64,000 nt of DNA. Source: Phascolarctos cinereus (lineage: Eukaryota; Chordata; Mammalia; Diprotodontia; Phascolarctidae). Below, piece after piece: positions 10,681 to 22,689 of the stretch. The translations under genes were made by a program, and so were the position numbers. Position 1 is the first letter of the stretch. Every line of letters begins with the position of its first letter. The notes below the pieces were generated by a model, which was not told the origin of the DNA, did no database searches, and saw nothing but the letters and a program-made list of their open reading frames with translations. The DNA lies in assembly GCF_002099425.1 (NCBI RefSeq), contig NW_018344105.1:186001-250000 (forward strand), given 5' to 3'.

Positions 10681-10985
10681 GGGACATGCTTTTCTAAGAA
10701 TAGGCCAGTTTAAAAAATCATTCCCATTAAAAAAATATACCCCATGATTTTTTTCAAAAGGTATTGGATAGTTTCACCAATTAAAAATTAATTTTGTTAC
10801 TGATGCCGCCTTTCCTTTTCTGCTCTAAGTCATATTTGATTTAAAATAAATGCTGGGTTTCAACCCACTCAGCAACAGCAGAGTGGACATAAAATAAATG
10901 GTACCAATCAAACAAAATGGTGTGACAAATGCTTTTAATACATGGCTAGTCTCTAATCCTTTGAACTGATCTCTCAGAGTGCAGT
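10681..10985. other. Unassigned A/T-rich sequence
   Basis: No repeat or gene recognised. Confidence 0.4.
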
Positions 10986-10989
10986 GAGA

Positions 10990-11225
10990 ATCTTCTGTGC
11001 TGAGCTTGCAGTCGAGAATACCAGTTCAGATCTGGCCTTTGATACTTACTAGCTGTGCAACTCTGGATAAGTTACTTAACCTGTCTTTGCCTCAGTTTCC
11101 TCATCTGTAAAATGGGAATAACAGTACCTACCTTCTTGAGTTGTTGTGAGGATTAAAAGAGATGATTATGAAGCATTTAACATAGTAAGCGATATATAAA
11201 TGTTTTTGTTGTTATTATTTTTCTA
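10990..11225 (+). repeat. MIR-type SINE
   Basis: 'tactagctgtgcaactctgg', 'gcctcagtttcctcatctgt', 'aaaatgggaataacagtacc' and 'gttgtgaggattaaaagaga' follow the forward MIR core and tail. One of the better preserved copies here. Confidence 0.9.
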
Positions 11226-11283
11226 CCCATAACTTGCCATTTCAGTCATATTGGTGAATGTGATCAAAAGAAGCAGCAGTTTG

Positions 11284-11335
11284 TATGTGTGTGTCTGTGT
11301 ATGTGTGTATCTGTGTATATGTATGTATGTGTTGA
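11284..11335. repeat. Imperfect (TG)n repeat
   Basis: Interrupted tgtgtg / tgtatg run. Confidence 0.85.
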
Positions 11336-11339
11336 GGGG

Positions 11340-12130
11340 GGCTGTTTGCTAATCAGGTCACCATGGAGTACATTTAACCCTAAATTACAACCATTGTGGA
11401 TATTAAACCCAAAGACAGCAGTTTAATTTTTTTTAATTTTACAACTTTGATTGAATTGACCAGTGATTTTAATGCCCTACAGATACATCCTCAGACGTAC
11501 TTAGGTATTGCAAAATGCTTTAGCTAAGTATTGTGAAATGGATTATGTGCATGTTTAGCACCTAGGATTGAAAAGCTATGTCTTTGTGTGTGTTCAGCTG
11601 TGCTTATCAAATGTATGAAATAGTAAGCCTTTTCTCTGTCCAATTCAGCTTAATAACCATGGGGCACTGTTCAGTGTTGATTGTGATCAATGAAGTCTTA
11701 TATGATTCGAGCCTAGATCTTTATGAGCCTCATGATAATGTGCTCATGTCCTTCTTACAAAGGTTCCTAGATTTATGCTGCCAGCTCTGGAGGTCATGTG
11801 TTTCCAAGGGAAAGCCACCACCTTTCATATTTCCTGCCTGCCACGGTTTGCCAGGTCCATTGTTGTTGTCACCATCATCTTTCGGGGTATAGGGCAAGAC
11901 CTTTCTTACACCTGGTTCACCTTAGTGGGGTGACAAGATGGAACCTTTTTGTGTTTTTCTCTTCTAACTTTGGAAAATATTTTTATCCCGCTTAGAAGCT
12001 TAAAAATTTTTTTTAAAAGATGTATAAAGTTCTTCCATATGTAGTATCTAAATCATTTTTAATTTTGTGATCACTTGCATCAAAAGTTATAATCAAAACA
12101 ATTCCTGGAATTGTTGCTGATTCCACTGTA
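11340..12130. other. Unassigned sequence
   Basis: No repeat or gene recognised. The forward frame at 11578-11892 has no recognisable family and no convincing splice sites. Confidence 0.4.
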
Positions 12131-12134
12131 GGGC

Positions 12135-12290
12135 TAGTAAGAGTAGCAACATTTTACAGATGAGGAAACTGAGGTAGAGAGTTAAAATGGATTTCCAGTT
12201 CACACAGCAAGTCCATGATGAAGCCAGGAATTTTCAATTTTCTTCTGATCCTAGAGTATAGCACAAAAGGCTTATGCCTTTCTTGGTAAG
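12135..12290 (-). repeat. MIR-type SINE fragment
   Basis: Central core only: 'cattttacagatgaggaaac', 'tgaggtagagagttaaaatg' and 'tcacacagcaagtcc'. Confidence 0.75.
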
Positions 12291-12739
12291 TCATTTCAGA
12301 AGGTGCAAGTATCTTTTATGGTGCTATTGAAGGCTATGGACATTAAACCAAATGGAACAATCAGGAATCAGGTTCAGGTTACCAGGCTGGGGTCAGAAAC
12401 ATTGAGCTCTGGATCTGCAGGGAAGCTGAGGCAGCAAACAGGATGGACAGGGTTAGGAACCCAGGAAGTCACACACAAGGAGGAGAGAGTATCTAGAGGC
12501 GCCTGGTGATGTCTCCTCCTCCCCTTGCTTCAGACTCTGATGCTAAACACTGGGTTCTCAGTCTGATTGCCTTCTTGCAGGGTGCCAATGTGCAGAGTAA
12601 GTTAGTGAAATAATCTCCTTTGAGCTCTCGGAAGTTTCTCAGAGTACACACTTTTGCTCTATGTTGTATGTTTGCCCCATCACTCCTCTGATCCGTGTAT
12701 ACATTGGGTAGAACACAGCATTCTAAGAGCACAGGTCAA

Positions 12740-12916
12740 GAGTTCTTAATATTTTTGGGTCATTGAGCCCTATGGCAGTCTGGCAAAGTCTATGAACTCC
12801 TCAGAATAATAATTTAAATGCATAAAAATAAGTTCATAGGATTACAAAGGAAATATATTGAAATATAGTCATCGAAAATTTTTTTAGGTTCACAGAACCC
12901 AAGTTAAAAGAATATC
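12740..12916. mobile_element. Small non-autonomous DNA transposon with inverted ends (hAT-like)
   Basis: The left end 'gagttcttaatatttttggg' and right end 'aagttaaaagaatatc' are imperfect inverted copies of one sequence. The interior ('ctatgaactcctcagaataa', 'ggattacaaaggaaatatat') matches the copy at about 35600-35805. No coding capacity. The hAT assignment rests on element size and end style and is an inference. Confidence 0.65.
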
Positions 12917-12919
12917 TGG

Positions 12920-14225
12920 TCTGAGTGGTTGGTTATATCTTCTTGTGATTAGAATAGCTGTTGTGTATAGAAGCCTTTTCTTAATCATGGGGGATTTTTG
13001 TAATCATTTGGGGAGTCCACCCCACTCCTGTCCCTGTTTGTCCCCTTCCAGTTTGATTCATAAATACTTTGGGGATGACCTTGATTACCTGGGTCTTTCA
13101 CTAAGCTTTCCTTAAACGTGTTGGGTTTTCCCTCCCCCTGCTGCTACTTCTTGTATTATAAGGTTAGACTTTTCATAGTGTTTTGCCTTCTTACTATCAC
13201 CCATGAGATTTTACAAATGGGTTTATTATTTAAGCCTATGTCCCTTTTGGCTTCTGTCTCTATCTGCTTGGAAAGAAGATCAAGTGTTTTCTGGCTGAGA
13301 CATGTCAATTCTTTTGGTGGTTGATTTACATTGGTCAAACTTGTCTTGGCAGTTGCTAGAATTGATACTGTTATCTGTGGAAAACAAGAGTGGGCTGGAT
13401 TACCTCTGGGAGATTGTGCAGTTCCTTTAATGACTCCAAGTTCCTCTTAACAAAGGCCAGTATTCTAGCAGTCATGCAATATGACTGCAAATCATAGAAT
13501 ACCCAAAACTCTAAGAAGTGACCTTGAGCAAAGGACAGTGGAGAGGTGCATGGTGGGTGGGAGCAGGCCACATGTGATAAATAATTACATGGGAGAGATT
13601 GGTGTAAAGGATGCTGTCAGAGAAATGGACAAAAGGAAAAAAAAAGATAAGTTGATGAGAGAGGGAGGGAGATAGAACGAAAACACCAATGGGTTACCTA
13701 CGTGCTCTAGTGGTATCTATGTGATGTCAAGAGAACTCAAAGGAGACCTCTACCCTGCCTTCTCACCCCAAACATTGTGTGGGCAAATGTATGGGAGGAC
13801 TTGGACTAGACAGAGTAAGCAGGCGTGATGGGTTGCTTTGCATCATGGGAAGGAATACTCACATCGAGAGCTCAGATCTCTTGGAGTATGCTTATTCTAC
13901 GTGAATGTTAGCAAATAATGAGAACCTCAGCCTGAATGTCATTCAGTGCCAAAGTGCTAACAAAAGAACAGTTGCCAGAAACATCACAACATTGGGTGCT
14001 GGCCCCTGGAAAACTAAAACACAATCAGTGATTTGTTACATGCCTGTGTATGTGGACTATATGACAGGGCAGCACTTCAAGGTTAAAAAAAAGCCTTGCT
14101 ACAGTGACATATGAAGACTGATTTCAATTGCTTCATAACCTTTATATATCAACAGAATCACCATTTAACTGTTTTATTTTTCTGATGGCTTTCCATTTTA
14201 ATTCTTTTTTTAATTCAGACTGAAC
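12920..14225. other. Unassigned sequence
   Basis: Over 1.3 kb without a recognised repeat apart from a possible MIR scrap near 13490. Open frames are short and have no recognised family. Repeat-poor, so a possible place to look for conserved non-coding elements. Confidence 0.4.
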
Positions 14226-14228
14226 TGC

Positions 14229-14275
14229 ATTGTGTGTGTATGTGTACGTGTGTGCGTGTATGTGTGTATGCCCAC
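14229..14275. repeat. Imperfect (TG)n repeat
   Basis: Interrupted tgtgtgtatg / gtgcg run. Confidence 0.85.
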
Positions 14276-14279
14276 AAGT

Positions 14280-14825
14280 GCCCGCCTGTGTCTGCCATGC
14301 ACACTAAATGGGCTGGATCCTATGCTCACAACAATTCATTTGACAACTATAGGCTAGTGGTATGGGATTTTTTAAGACCTGGAATTGGTGTTATTGCCTG
14401 TACTCTATTTAGATATTATTGTCACACATGCTTGGCCATCAAGAGATGGGAAAGGCAAACTTCTGGTAGCATGCAAATATTCTGGCCTCCCCCAGACAAA
14501 CTCGGGACACCAGATGGAGTTGCCATAGGATGAGTTAAAAAGTGTAGGAAATCCTTACACTCATGAGATTCTTCCAATTACACACCTAATCCCAAGAAAG
14601 AGATGGGAAAACCAAGCCCAAGAAATATGAGCAAAAAATAGGAATTTTTTCTTATAACATGGTATTATTCTCAGGATTTCACCTGCTGAAGTCTACAATC
14701 TGATGAAAAAACAAGGGCTGCGACATAGTCAGTAGGCCAGGTAGTAGTTACTTCATCAAGAACTAATGGAAATAGAAGGGAAAACAATCTTTAACGTTAT
14801 TTGGTAAGCTTCTCACCTTCTCTTA
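14280..14825. other. Unassigned sequence
   Basis: No gene or repeat recognised. Confidence 0.4.
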
Positions 14826-14829
14826 AGGG

Positions 14830-15058
14830 CTGACCTTGCCAAGGCAATTCCAGAGGTTCCCTTTTGCCTTTAGTATAAAATAGAAGCTACTCTATGTAGC
14901 TTTTAAGGCCCTTCACAGTCTTGCCCCAGCCTGTCTGTGGCCAGATTTCACTCTCCCTTCCTCCCTCTCTCTGGACTTTGTACACATTCCATCCCCATCT
15001 TGGGGCATTTTCACTGTCATCCTCTTCCCCTCCCCCCACAATCCTGGAAGGAATAAGG
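14830..15058 (+). repeat. L2 LINE, left part of a split copy
   Basis: 'ttaaggcccttcacagtctt' (14902), 'gccccagcctgtctgtggcc' and later C/T-rich L2 text up to 'cacaatcctggaa'. The same L2 resumes at about 15765. Confidence 0.8.
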
Positions 15059-15059
15059 G

Positions 15060-15180
15060 TGAATAAAGTATTTATTAAGCACCTACTATATGCAAAGCTC
15101 TGTGCTAAGCATTGGGGATTTACAGAAAGAAAACTGAGACATTTCTTGTTCTCAAGGAGCTCACATTCTAATGGGGATGG
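15060..15180 (-). repeat. L2 LINE 3' terminus, opposite strand
   Basis: 'gtatttattaagcacctact', 'gctctgtgctaagcattggg' and 'aaggagctcacattctaatg' are the reverse of an L2 3' end. It lies inside the plus-strand L2 and so marks the left side of an insertion. Confidence 0.8.
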
Positions 15181-15764
15181 AGGGGTGGAGGATGGGCAGG
15201 AAAAGTCTCAGCTGCATGTCAATTGGAAAAGTCCCATGGTCTTTGTGCTGCAGTGACAAAGAAACCGCAGTGTCTCTTAGCAGCATTTCCACTGATAAAA
15301 CACTTTCCAATGCTGCACCATTTGACGGTGCTGAAGAATTGGGTAGCAAGATGGGTCTTCAGTAGCTGTGGCTATGACACCTGAAGGGGCATTTTCACAA
15401 TGACCTCTCCCCTCAATGATGGCAGCAAGGGCTGGTCTAGAAGCAGGTCTGATGGTTTGTGGGACACTGTTATTTCCAAGACTCTCAGGTTCAGGGCCCT
15501 AGGCTGTCTCCATTATGGTCTGAGGGGAGATGGTGGTCAAGGTGGTGGGAGTGATCTGGTTTACCTGACCCATGCCACCTCCAGTATCTCCCTCAGGGTG
15601 CTCCTGCTTCTTCAATTAGGCTAGTTTGGCTGCCTTATTTATGGTGGTTGGTTGGGATGGATGGTCCCTTTTCCAGAGTATTTGCTTTCCAGGATATGAT
15701 AGCTGTGAGAGCTTGGATGGAAGCAGGGTCAGGCTTTGGGGAGGGTGCTGTTACTCCCAGGGTT
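15181..15764. other. Unassigned sequence inside a split L2
   Basis: About 585 bp of relatively G+C-rich sequence between the minus-strand L2 piece and the right half of the plus-strand L2. Family not recognised. It may belong to the same inserted segment. Confidence 0.4.
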
Positions 15765-16113
15765 CTCATGTATTCCCTCTACTTCTGCCTCAGAAAGGCA
15801 TTTAAGAAGCAGATCAGTTACCACCTTGTGCCTGAAGACTTTTCTGATCCTGACTCCCCACCCCACCACCAGTGCCCTCCCTTTCAAATTACCTTGTGTT
15901 TAATGACTATATATATATGATATTTCACATATAATGTATATATGAGTATGTGTAGATAATGTGTGTCTATCTATCTATAATACACTTGTCCCCTCCACTA
16001 GAATGCATGCTCATTGTGAGAAGAAACTGTCTCATTCTTTGTGTTTATATCCCCAGCGCCTAATATGGTGGCTGGTATATAGCAGGCATTTAATAAATAC
16101 TTGTTTGTTGTTA
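15765..16113 (+). repeat. L2 LINE 3' end, right part of a split copy
   Basis: 'acttctgcctcagaaaggca', 'gacttttctgatcctgactc', 'cccctccactagaatgcatg' (15990) and the terminus 'gcaggcatttaataaatact'. An A/T microsatellite lies at 15905-15980, just before the 'ccactagaatg' motif. Confidence 0.9.
15905..15980. repeat. A/T-rich microsatellite with (ATCT)n
   Basis: atatat and tatctatct runs inside the L2 3' region. Confidence 0.85.
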
Positions 16114-16119
16114 AAAGTA

Positions 16120-16335
16120 TTTAGGAGGGCACCTAGGTATAGTGGAAAGAACAATAGACCTGAGGTCAAGGCACTTGAATTGAAATTCCCTTCTCACTGG
16201 CCATTTGAGCAGAGGCAATTCACCTAAGTTTTCTGGGCTTCAGTTTCCTTATCTATAAAATGGGCGTAAGAATCATTCTGAACAAAGAGCTCTAGTAAAC
16301 TTCAAGTGTTCCACGAATATCGGTTATTATTAGGT
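16120..16335 (+). repeat. MIR-type SINE
   Basis: 'gcacctaggtatagtggaaa', 'agacctgaggtcaaggcact', 'gcttcagtttccttatctat' and 'aaaatgggcgtaag' in forward order. Confidence 0.85.
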
Positions 16336-16339
16336 GATA

Positions 16340-17535
16340 TTTAAACATTAGTTTCCCTCTTTCAGTGTTTCCTGTTCTGATTCATCAGTGGCTATGAAAA
16401 TGGAACAGTTCGCTGCTGGTTATAGGCAGGGGCTTTGTTTCCAAAAGAAGTGGTGCATTAGTCACATGGAATAAAGCTCCTTAGTGTGCTCACATTCAAT
16501 TTTCCTGCAGGCCTGAGATTTTCTTTAGTTCTCCCTTGCCCAACTTTGAAATCTATTGATTAACTAGGATTTTCTTGTGCTTTTTAGGTCTTCACTTTTG
16601 ACACTTTCCATGCCTTTAGGAACATGTTGCCAAAAAGAAAGCAGTCACTTTCCCAAATAATAATGCCAATGAGCGACTGAACTGGCTCATCTTCAGTTTG
16701 CCATATGGTTGGGAGGAGAACACATAAGTCATTTGCTATGTAACCCAACCCCAGGCTAGTGTTCTTGTGTGGAAAAAGAAATAGCAGTTGAGCAATTGAA
16801 AAGTGGTGATGCAAACGGACTTTGCTTAATCAGTCGCTGTTAGAAAAAAACCCAATCTGGGGTAGGAACATTTGTTGACATAACTGTTTTCAATTTAGGA
16901 ATCCACGAAAAATGCAGGAGGTCAGTTTTCTCGTGGTTATTTTCAGAAGACACACTGACAGGAAGTTGAGGACAAGGCCGATTACACACTGTAATTGTTC
17001 ATAAATTGCATGGTTTATTTCGTAAGTGTGATCCCCTTAAGGGCAGTTGATATTAGACATTCTGGATCTTCAGAATAAATTCTGTAGGAAATCTTAGAAA
17101 CAAGCCCCCAATTGTGACTTGAAGTAAAAAAAAACCCACCATGTTCTTTTCAACTAACAAGCTCCCCCCCCACGTTGTCTCTCCCTTACTTCTCCCATGG
17201 TTGCCTTCTAATGCACTGCCTATAATTTAAGATGGATGATAGTGGCTAGATATTACAGTGCCATGCTCTATATTATTTATATCAAAGAACTACAAAGGCT
17301 ACATTGCATGGTTATTAGAAGAGCAATGTTATGTCTATTATAATATTATCAAAATGACAGAGACAGGGATTCGTTGCATCAAATGGAAACCATAAAGGCA
17401 CAGCCTCATAGCTCGAAGTGAGAGAACACCTTTGCTGAGGAAAGAAAGTGAATCTGCTTGTTTTCTTTCGTATTCTAATTCATTTTATTGCTATAACTAA
17501 AGAGACAAGTCTGAGTTTCCATTTGACATGTTGAA
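16340..17535. other. Unassigned, repeat-poor sequence
   Basis: About 1.2 kb with no recognised mobile element, unlike most of the window. No exon-like frame with convincing splice sites seen. Confidence 0.45.
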
Positions 17536-17539
17536 ATAT

Positions 17540-17760
17540 TGATCTATGAGCATTTATTGAGTATTGACACTGTGCTAGACTTTGGAGATACAGAGACAAA
17601 AAGGATAAGATCCGTTCCTTCAAGGAGCTTGCTCCAGCCTCTCTGTTGGGAGGGGCAGCTTATCTATGTATGAATGTATACCAGATAAAATACTAGGTCA
17701 TGGGTGAGGGGGGGAGGTGTGAGTAGCTCAGAGAAGGTCAAGAAGCTCTGGAACTGCATC
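17540..17760 (-). repeat. L2 LINE 3' end, left part of a split copy
   Basis: 'gagcatttattgagtattga', 'gacactgtgctagactttgg' and 'ccttcaaggagcttgctcca'. The interior L2 text resumes at about 20385 after two L1 copies. Confidence 0.8.
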
Positions 17761-17761
17761 T

Positions 17762-19803
17762 GTTTTTAAATTTTAATTTAGTTTATTTATTTTTGTTGCA
17801 GTTTAAATTCCTGTCTCCTTCCTACCCTGCACTAGGGAAGGCCACCATTTAACCCAAGATACACACACATACACATATATGTATATGGGTGTGTGTATAT
17901 ATATGTATGTGTGTATACATACATATATATTTGTCAAACCATAATATGCATACTTCTATTTGTTATTAGTTCATTCTCTGGAGGTGAATAGCATCTTCCT
18001 TCATAGGTGCTTTGTAGTTGATTTGAATGTTTATATAACTCATTTATCCACATTTATTCTTGCAACAATGTTGCTGTTACTGTACACAATGTTCTCTTGG
18101 TTCTGCTCATTTCACTCTTCATTATTTTATGCCGGTATTTCCAGGTTTTTCTAAAATCATTTCTTTTTATTGCTCATCATTTCTTATAGCAGATTAACAT
18201 TCCATCACAATCATATAGCACAACCTGTTCAGCCATTCCCTAGTTGATGGGCATCCCCTCAGTTTCCACTTCTTTGCCACCACAAAGAGAGCTACTATCA
18301 ATATTTTAGAACATATAGGTTATTTTCCTTTTACCCTAATCACCTTCGGAAACAGACCTAATAGTAGTATTGCTGGGTCAAAAGGTATACACAGTTTTAT
18401 GACTCTAATTCCAGATTGCTCTCCATAATGATTGGATCAGTTCACAGTTCCACCAACAGTGCATTGGTGTCCAAGTTTTGCAACGTTTTCTCCCACATTT
18501 GTCATTTTCCCCTTCTATTATTTTAGTCAATCTGATAGGTTTGAGATGATATCTCAAAGTTGTTTTAATTTGCATTTTCATAATCAGTAATGATTTAGGC
18601 ACTTTTTTCATATGACTATATATAGCTTTGATTTCTTCATCCAAAAACTGCCTGTTCATATCCTTTGAACATTTATCAATTGGGAAATGACTCATATTCT
18701 TGTAAATTTGACAGTTTCCTCCCCTATCCCCCATTTTCTGCTTTCCTTCTAATCTTTCCTGCATTGGTTTTATTTGTACAAACCTTTTTGATTTAGTGTA
18801 ATGAAAATTGTCCATTTTACATCTCAGAATGCTATCTCTTTTTTATTCATAAATTCTCCTATCCATAAGTCTGTTAAGTAATATGGTCCATGTCCTTCTG
18901 AATTACTGATGATATCTGCCTTTATAGCTAGGTCATGTATTGGGAAATGGTGTAAGACATTGTTCTACAGCTAATTTCTGCCAGACTACTTTCCCAAATA
19001 GCAAGTTCATATCCCACGAGCTTAAATCTTTACTTTGTCAAACACGAGGTTTACTGTGTAGTATATGTTTACTCTGTTCCCCTCATCCACCTTTCTGTTT
19101 CTTAGCAAGTACTAGATTTGATAATTATCACCTTATAACACAGTTTAAGATCTGGTACTGCCAAACCTCCTTCCTTTACATTTTTTTTTCATTAATGCCT
19201 TTGATGCCCTTGACCTTTTGTTCTTCCAAATGAATTTTATTATTTTTTCTAGCTTGATAAAATAATTTTTGGTAATTTAATTAGTATGGCATTGAAGAAA
19301 TGGATTAATTTAGGTAAAATTATCATTTTTATTATATTGGCTCTGCCTACCTATGAACAATTAATATTACTCAGTTATTTAAATTTGACTTTATTTGTAT
19401 AAAGCATGTTTTATGATTATGGTCATGTAGTTCCTGGGTTTCCCTCGGCAGGTCTCCTCACAGGTATTTTAGGTTGTCTACGGTTATTTTAAATGGGTGA
19501 TCTCTTAGTATTTCTTCTTGCAGGGTTTTGTTGGTGATGTATAGAAATGGCGATGATTTGTGTGGGTTTGTTTTATATCTTGCTACTTTCCTAAAATTAT
19601 TAATTGTCTCAACTAGCTTTTTATTGAATCTCTGGGATTTTCCGAGTATATTTTCATATCATCTGCAAAAAGAGACAGTTTCATTACTTCATTGCCCATT
19701 CTGATTCCTTTCATTTCTTTTTCTTCTCTCATTGCTATTGCTATCATTTCTAATATAATATTGAATAATATTGGTGATACTGGGCATTCTGGAGAATCTT
19801 TTT
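17762..19803 (-). repeat. L1 LINE, 3' end and C-terminal half of ORF2
   Basis: On the minus strand the element runs from within the ORF2 reverse transcriptase (right) to the 3' end (left). The catalytic-box sequence FADDM is still legible in the reverse complement of 19655-19669. Farther left come 'cagccattccctagttgatg' (18231) and 'aacagtgcattggtgtccaa' (18456), the conserved 3' segment. A purine/pyrimidine alternating microsatellite lies at 17862-17930 in the 3' UTR. Other breaks leave no long frame. It lacks the endonuclease and ORF1 portions. Confidence 0.9.
17862..17930. repeat. (CA/TA/TG)n microsatellite
   Basis: acacacacatacacatatat continuing into gtgtgtgtatat. Alternating purine-pyrimidine and partly self-complementary; inside the L1 3' UTR. 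Confidence 0.85.
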
Positions 19804-20383
19804 AAATTTTTTTAAATTTATGGAATAAAACAAGCATTTCCATAATATAATACATTTAAAAAGGTAATTGCATGTGAAACTGCAAATCTACTGCACAGAA
19901 TTTGCTATATACAAATATCTATATTTACTATACAAATTTGCTGTCTACAATTATACAACAAAATTATCTTGTAAATTTCTTTTTTTTTTCTTCCTTTCCC
20001 ACTCCCCACCCCGGAGGTGGCTCTCATTAGACACAAATAGATATGTATACGTAAAATTATTTTATATATACTCCTACTTATTTCTTTCTCTGGATGAAGA
20101 TAGCATCTTTCTTCATATGTCCTTTGTAGTTAATTCAGGTATATGCAATAGTCAAAATAACTGTTCTTAAAAGAATATTTCTGTTACTGTATATGATGTT
20201 CTCTTGGTTCTGCTCACTTCTCTCTTCATTATTTCATGCAAGTCTTTCCCTGTTTTTCCTAAAATCAACCAGCTCGTTATTTCTTACAGCACAGTAGTAT
20301 TCAATCACAATCATATACTGCAAACTTATTCGGCCATTCCCCAATGGATGGACATCTCTGCAATTTCCAGTTCTTTGCTACCA
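19804..20383 (-). repeat. L1 LINE 3' end (second copy, 5'-truncated)
   Basis: 'ggaataaaacaagcatttcc' (19821), 'ggtggctctcattagacaca' (20016) and 'ttcggccattccccaatgga' (20328) form a short L1 3' end on the minus strand. It abuts the preceding L1, and both sit inside one L2. The 3' UTR is of the same broad type as its neighbour. Confidence 0.85.
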
Positions 20384-20384
20384 C

Positions 20385-20690
20385 ATCTTGAAGGAAACCA
20401 AGGATTCTCTAAAGTGCAAGTGAGGAAGGCTGAGGGGCAGCCTGTTCAAATGTAGAGAGATAGGACATGGAGAGGCATGTGGAAGGGTCAGATAGAAGGC
20501 CAGGATGATTAAGCCGTCGAGTAGAGAAAGGGGAGTCATATAATAAGGCGAAAAAGGTATGTTAGGGGCAGGTTATGAAGGGCTTTAAATGCCAAATACA
20601 GCAGTTAATATTGAATCTTACTGACAGTTTGAGTAGGACAGTGGCTCGGTCAGAGCTGTGCTTAAGGAATCTTGTGTGTGATGGGGGGAG
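20385..20690 (-). repeat. L2 LINE, right part of a split copy
   Basis: 'atcttgaaggaaaccaagga' is the L2 text expected to follow the fragment that ends near 17760. It goes on to 'ggcaggttatgaagggcttt' (20570) and 'aaatgccaaatacagcag'. The short motif 'catct' flanks the L1 pair on both sides (17757-17761 and 20384-20388). Confidence 0.75.
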
Positions 20691-21194
20691 GGGATGTGAA
20701 TCCATGTGTGTCTGTGTGTTGTAACACAAAACGCACTTAATCACAAATTGATATTTGTGTTCTCTTAGAAACTGAGTTTGTTAAAAAGGAGAGGTAGCAA
20801 TATATACTTCTGGGGAATTGAAACTAAAGGCCAAAGTGTGCTCAGGCCAGGCAGATAGGCGTTCTGGCCAGCACACAGAATGAGCACCTCTTGATTTGGT
20901 GACAGTCTCAGGAAGGATGCTGGGCTCCCCCCAGTCTCCCTCTCTCCAAGTCTGTCTTAGGCATTGGTACTTGTAGAATGTTCACTCCTTAAGTGCAGGG
21001 AGTATTTTGTCCCCACAATTTCAGACTTTGTAAATGCTTATTGAGTTGAATTTAGGTGCTGAGGCTTGCTTTACTCAATTTGGGTATTCTTTATTATTAT
21101 TATTATTATTATTTTTTTAAACTGAGTCTCCACATTCTGCTCGGGCTAAAGGGCAGTGGCCTGATAATGTTGACCAATCTGAAAGCTTTCACTT
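20691..21194. other. Mostly unassigned, with an L2 terminus and (TTA)n
   Basis: A forward L2 end occurs at about 20965-21060 ('ctccttaagtgcagggagta', 'aaatgcttattgagttgaat'), followed by a (TTA)n run at about 21090-21113. The rest is unassigned. Confidence 0.6.
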
Positions 21195-22685
21195 GCCATA
21201 TTTCTTTTTTTAATTAATTTATTTTTAGTTTTCAACATTCACTTCCATAAGCTTTTGTTTTAAATTTTCTCTGCCTCTCTCCCCTCCTGCCTCCCCAAGA
21301 CAGGATGCAATCTGATATAGGCTCTACATCTACATTCTTATTAAACATATTTTTACATTAGTCATGTTGTAAAGAAGAATTAGAATGAATGGGAAGAACC
21401 ATAAGAAAGAAGAAACAAAACAAAAAGAGAGCGCGAGCACAAATAGTATGCTTCGATCTGCATTCAGACTCCATAGATTTTTCTCTGGATGTGGACAGTA
21501 TTTTCTATCATGAGTCTTTGGAAGTTGTCTTCGATCTTTGCATTGCTAAGAAGAGTTAAGTCTATCAAAGTCAGTCATCGCACAATGTGGCTGTTAATAT
21601 GTACAATGTTCTGATTCTGCTCACGTCACTCAGCATCAGTTCATATAAGTCCTTCCAGGTTTTTCTGAAGTCTGCCTGCTCATCATTTCTTATGGAACAA
21701 ATAGTATTCCATTATATTCATATACCACAACTGGTTCAGCCATTCCCCAATTGATGGGCATCCCCTCAATTTTCAATTCTTTGCCACCAATGAAAGAACT
21801 GCTATAAATATTTTTGTAAATATGGATCATTTTCCATTTTTTATGATCTCTTGGGGATACAGACCTAGTAGTAGTAGTATTGCTGGATCAAAGGGTATAT
21901 ACGGTTTTATAGCCCTTTGAGCATAGTTCCAAATTGCTCTTCAGAATGATTGGATCAGCTCACAACTCCACCAACAGTGCATTAGTGTTCAAATTTTCCC
22001 ACATCTTCTCCAGCTTTTATAATTTTTCTGTTTTGTCATGTTATCCAATCTGATAGTTGTGATGTGGTACCTCAGAGTTGTTTTGATTTGCATTTCTCTA
22101 ATCAGTGGTGATTTAGAGCATTTTTTCATATGACTATAGATAGCTTTAATGTCTTCATCTGAAAACTTCCTATTCATATCATTTGACCATTTATCTACTG
22201 GGGAATGACTGGTATTCTTATAAATTTGATTCAGTTCTCTATATATTTTAAATGAGGCCTGTGTCAGAGACACTGTTTGTAAAAATTCTTTCCCAATTTT
22301 CTGCTTGCCTCCTAATCTTGGTTGTATTGGCTTTGTTTGTGCAAAGACTTAATTTAATTTAATGTAATCAAAATTATCCATTTTGCATTTCATAATGTTC
22401 TCTCTCTCTTGTTTGGTCATAAATTCTTCTGTTCTCCATAGATCTGACAGGTAAACTATACCTTATTCTCCCAATTTGCTTATAGTATCATCCTATATAT
22501 CTAAATCATGTACCCATTTTGACTTTATTTTGGTATAGGGTGTAAGATGTTGGTCTATGCCTAGTTTCTGCCATACTCTTTTCCAGTTTCCCCAGCAGTT
22601 TTGGTCAAATAGTGGGTTCTTATCCCAGAAGCTGGGGTCTTTGGGTTTATCAAATAGTAGATTACTATTGTCATTGACTACCAAC
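21195..22685 (-). repeat. L1 LINE 3' end (5'-truncated)
   Basis: One of the best preserved L1 copies here. From the 3' end: 'tttttagttttcaacattca' (21222), 'aatctgatataggctctaca', 'cagccattccccaattgatg' (21739), 'aacagtgcattagtgttcaa' (21973) and 'ggtaaactataccttattct', ending near 22685 in ORF2. It represents a 3' UTR subfamily different from the 17.8-20.4 kb copies. Frames are short. Confidence 0.92.
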
Positions 22686-22689
22686 TTGG

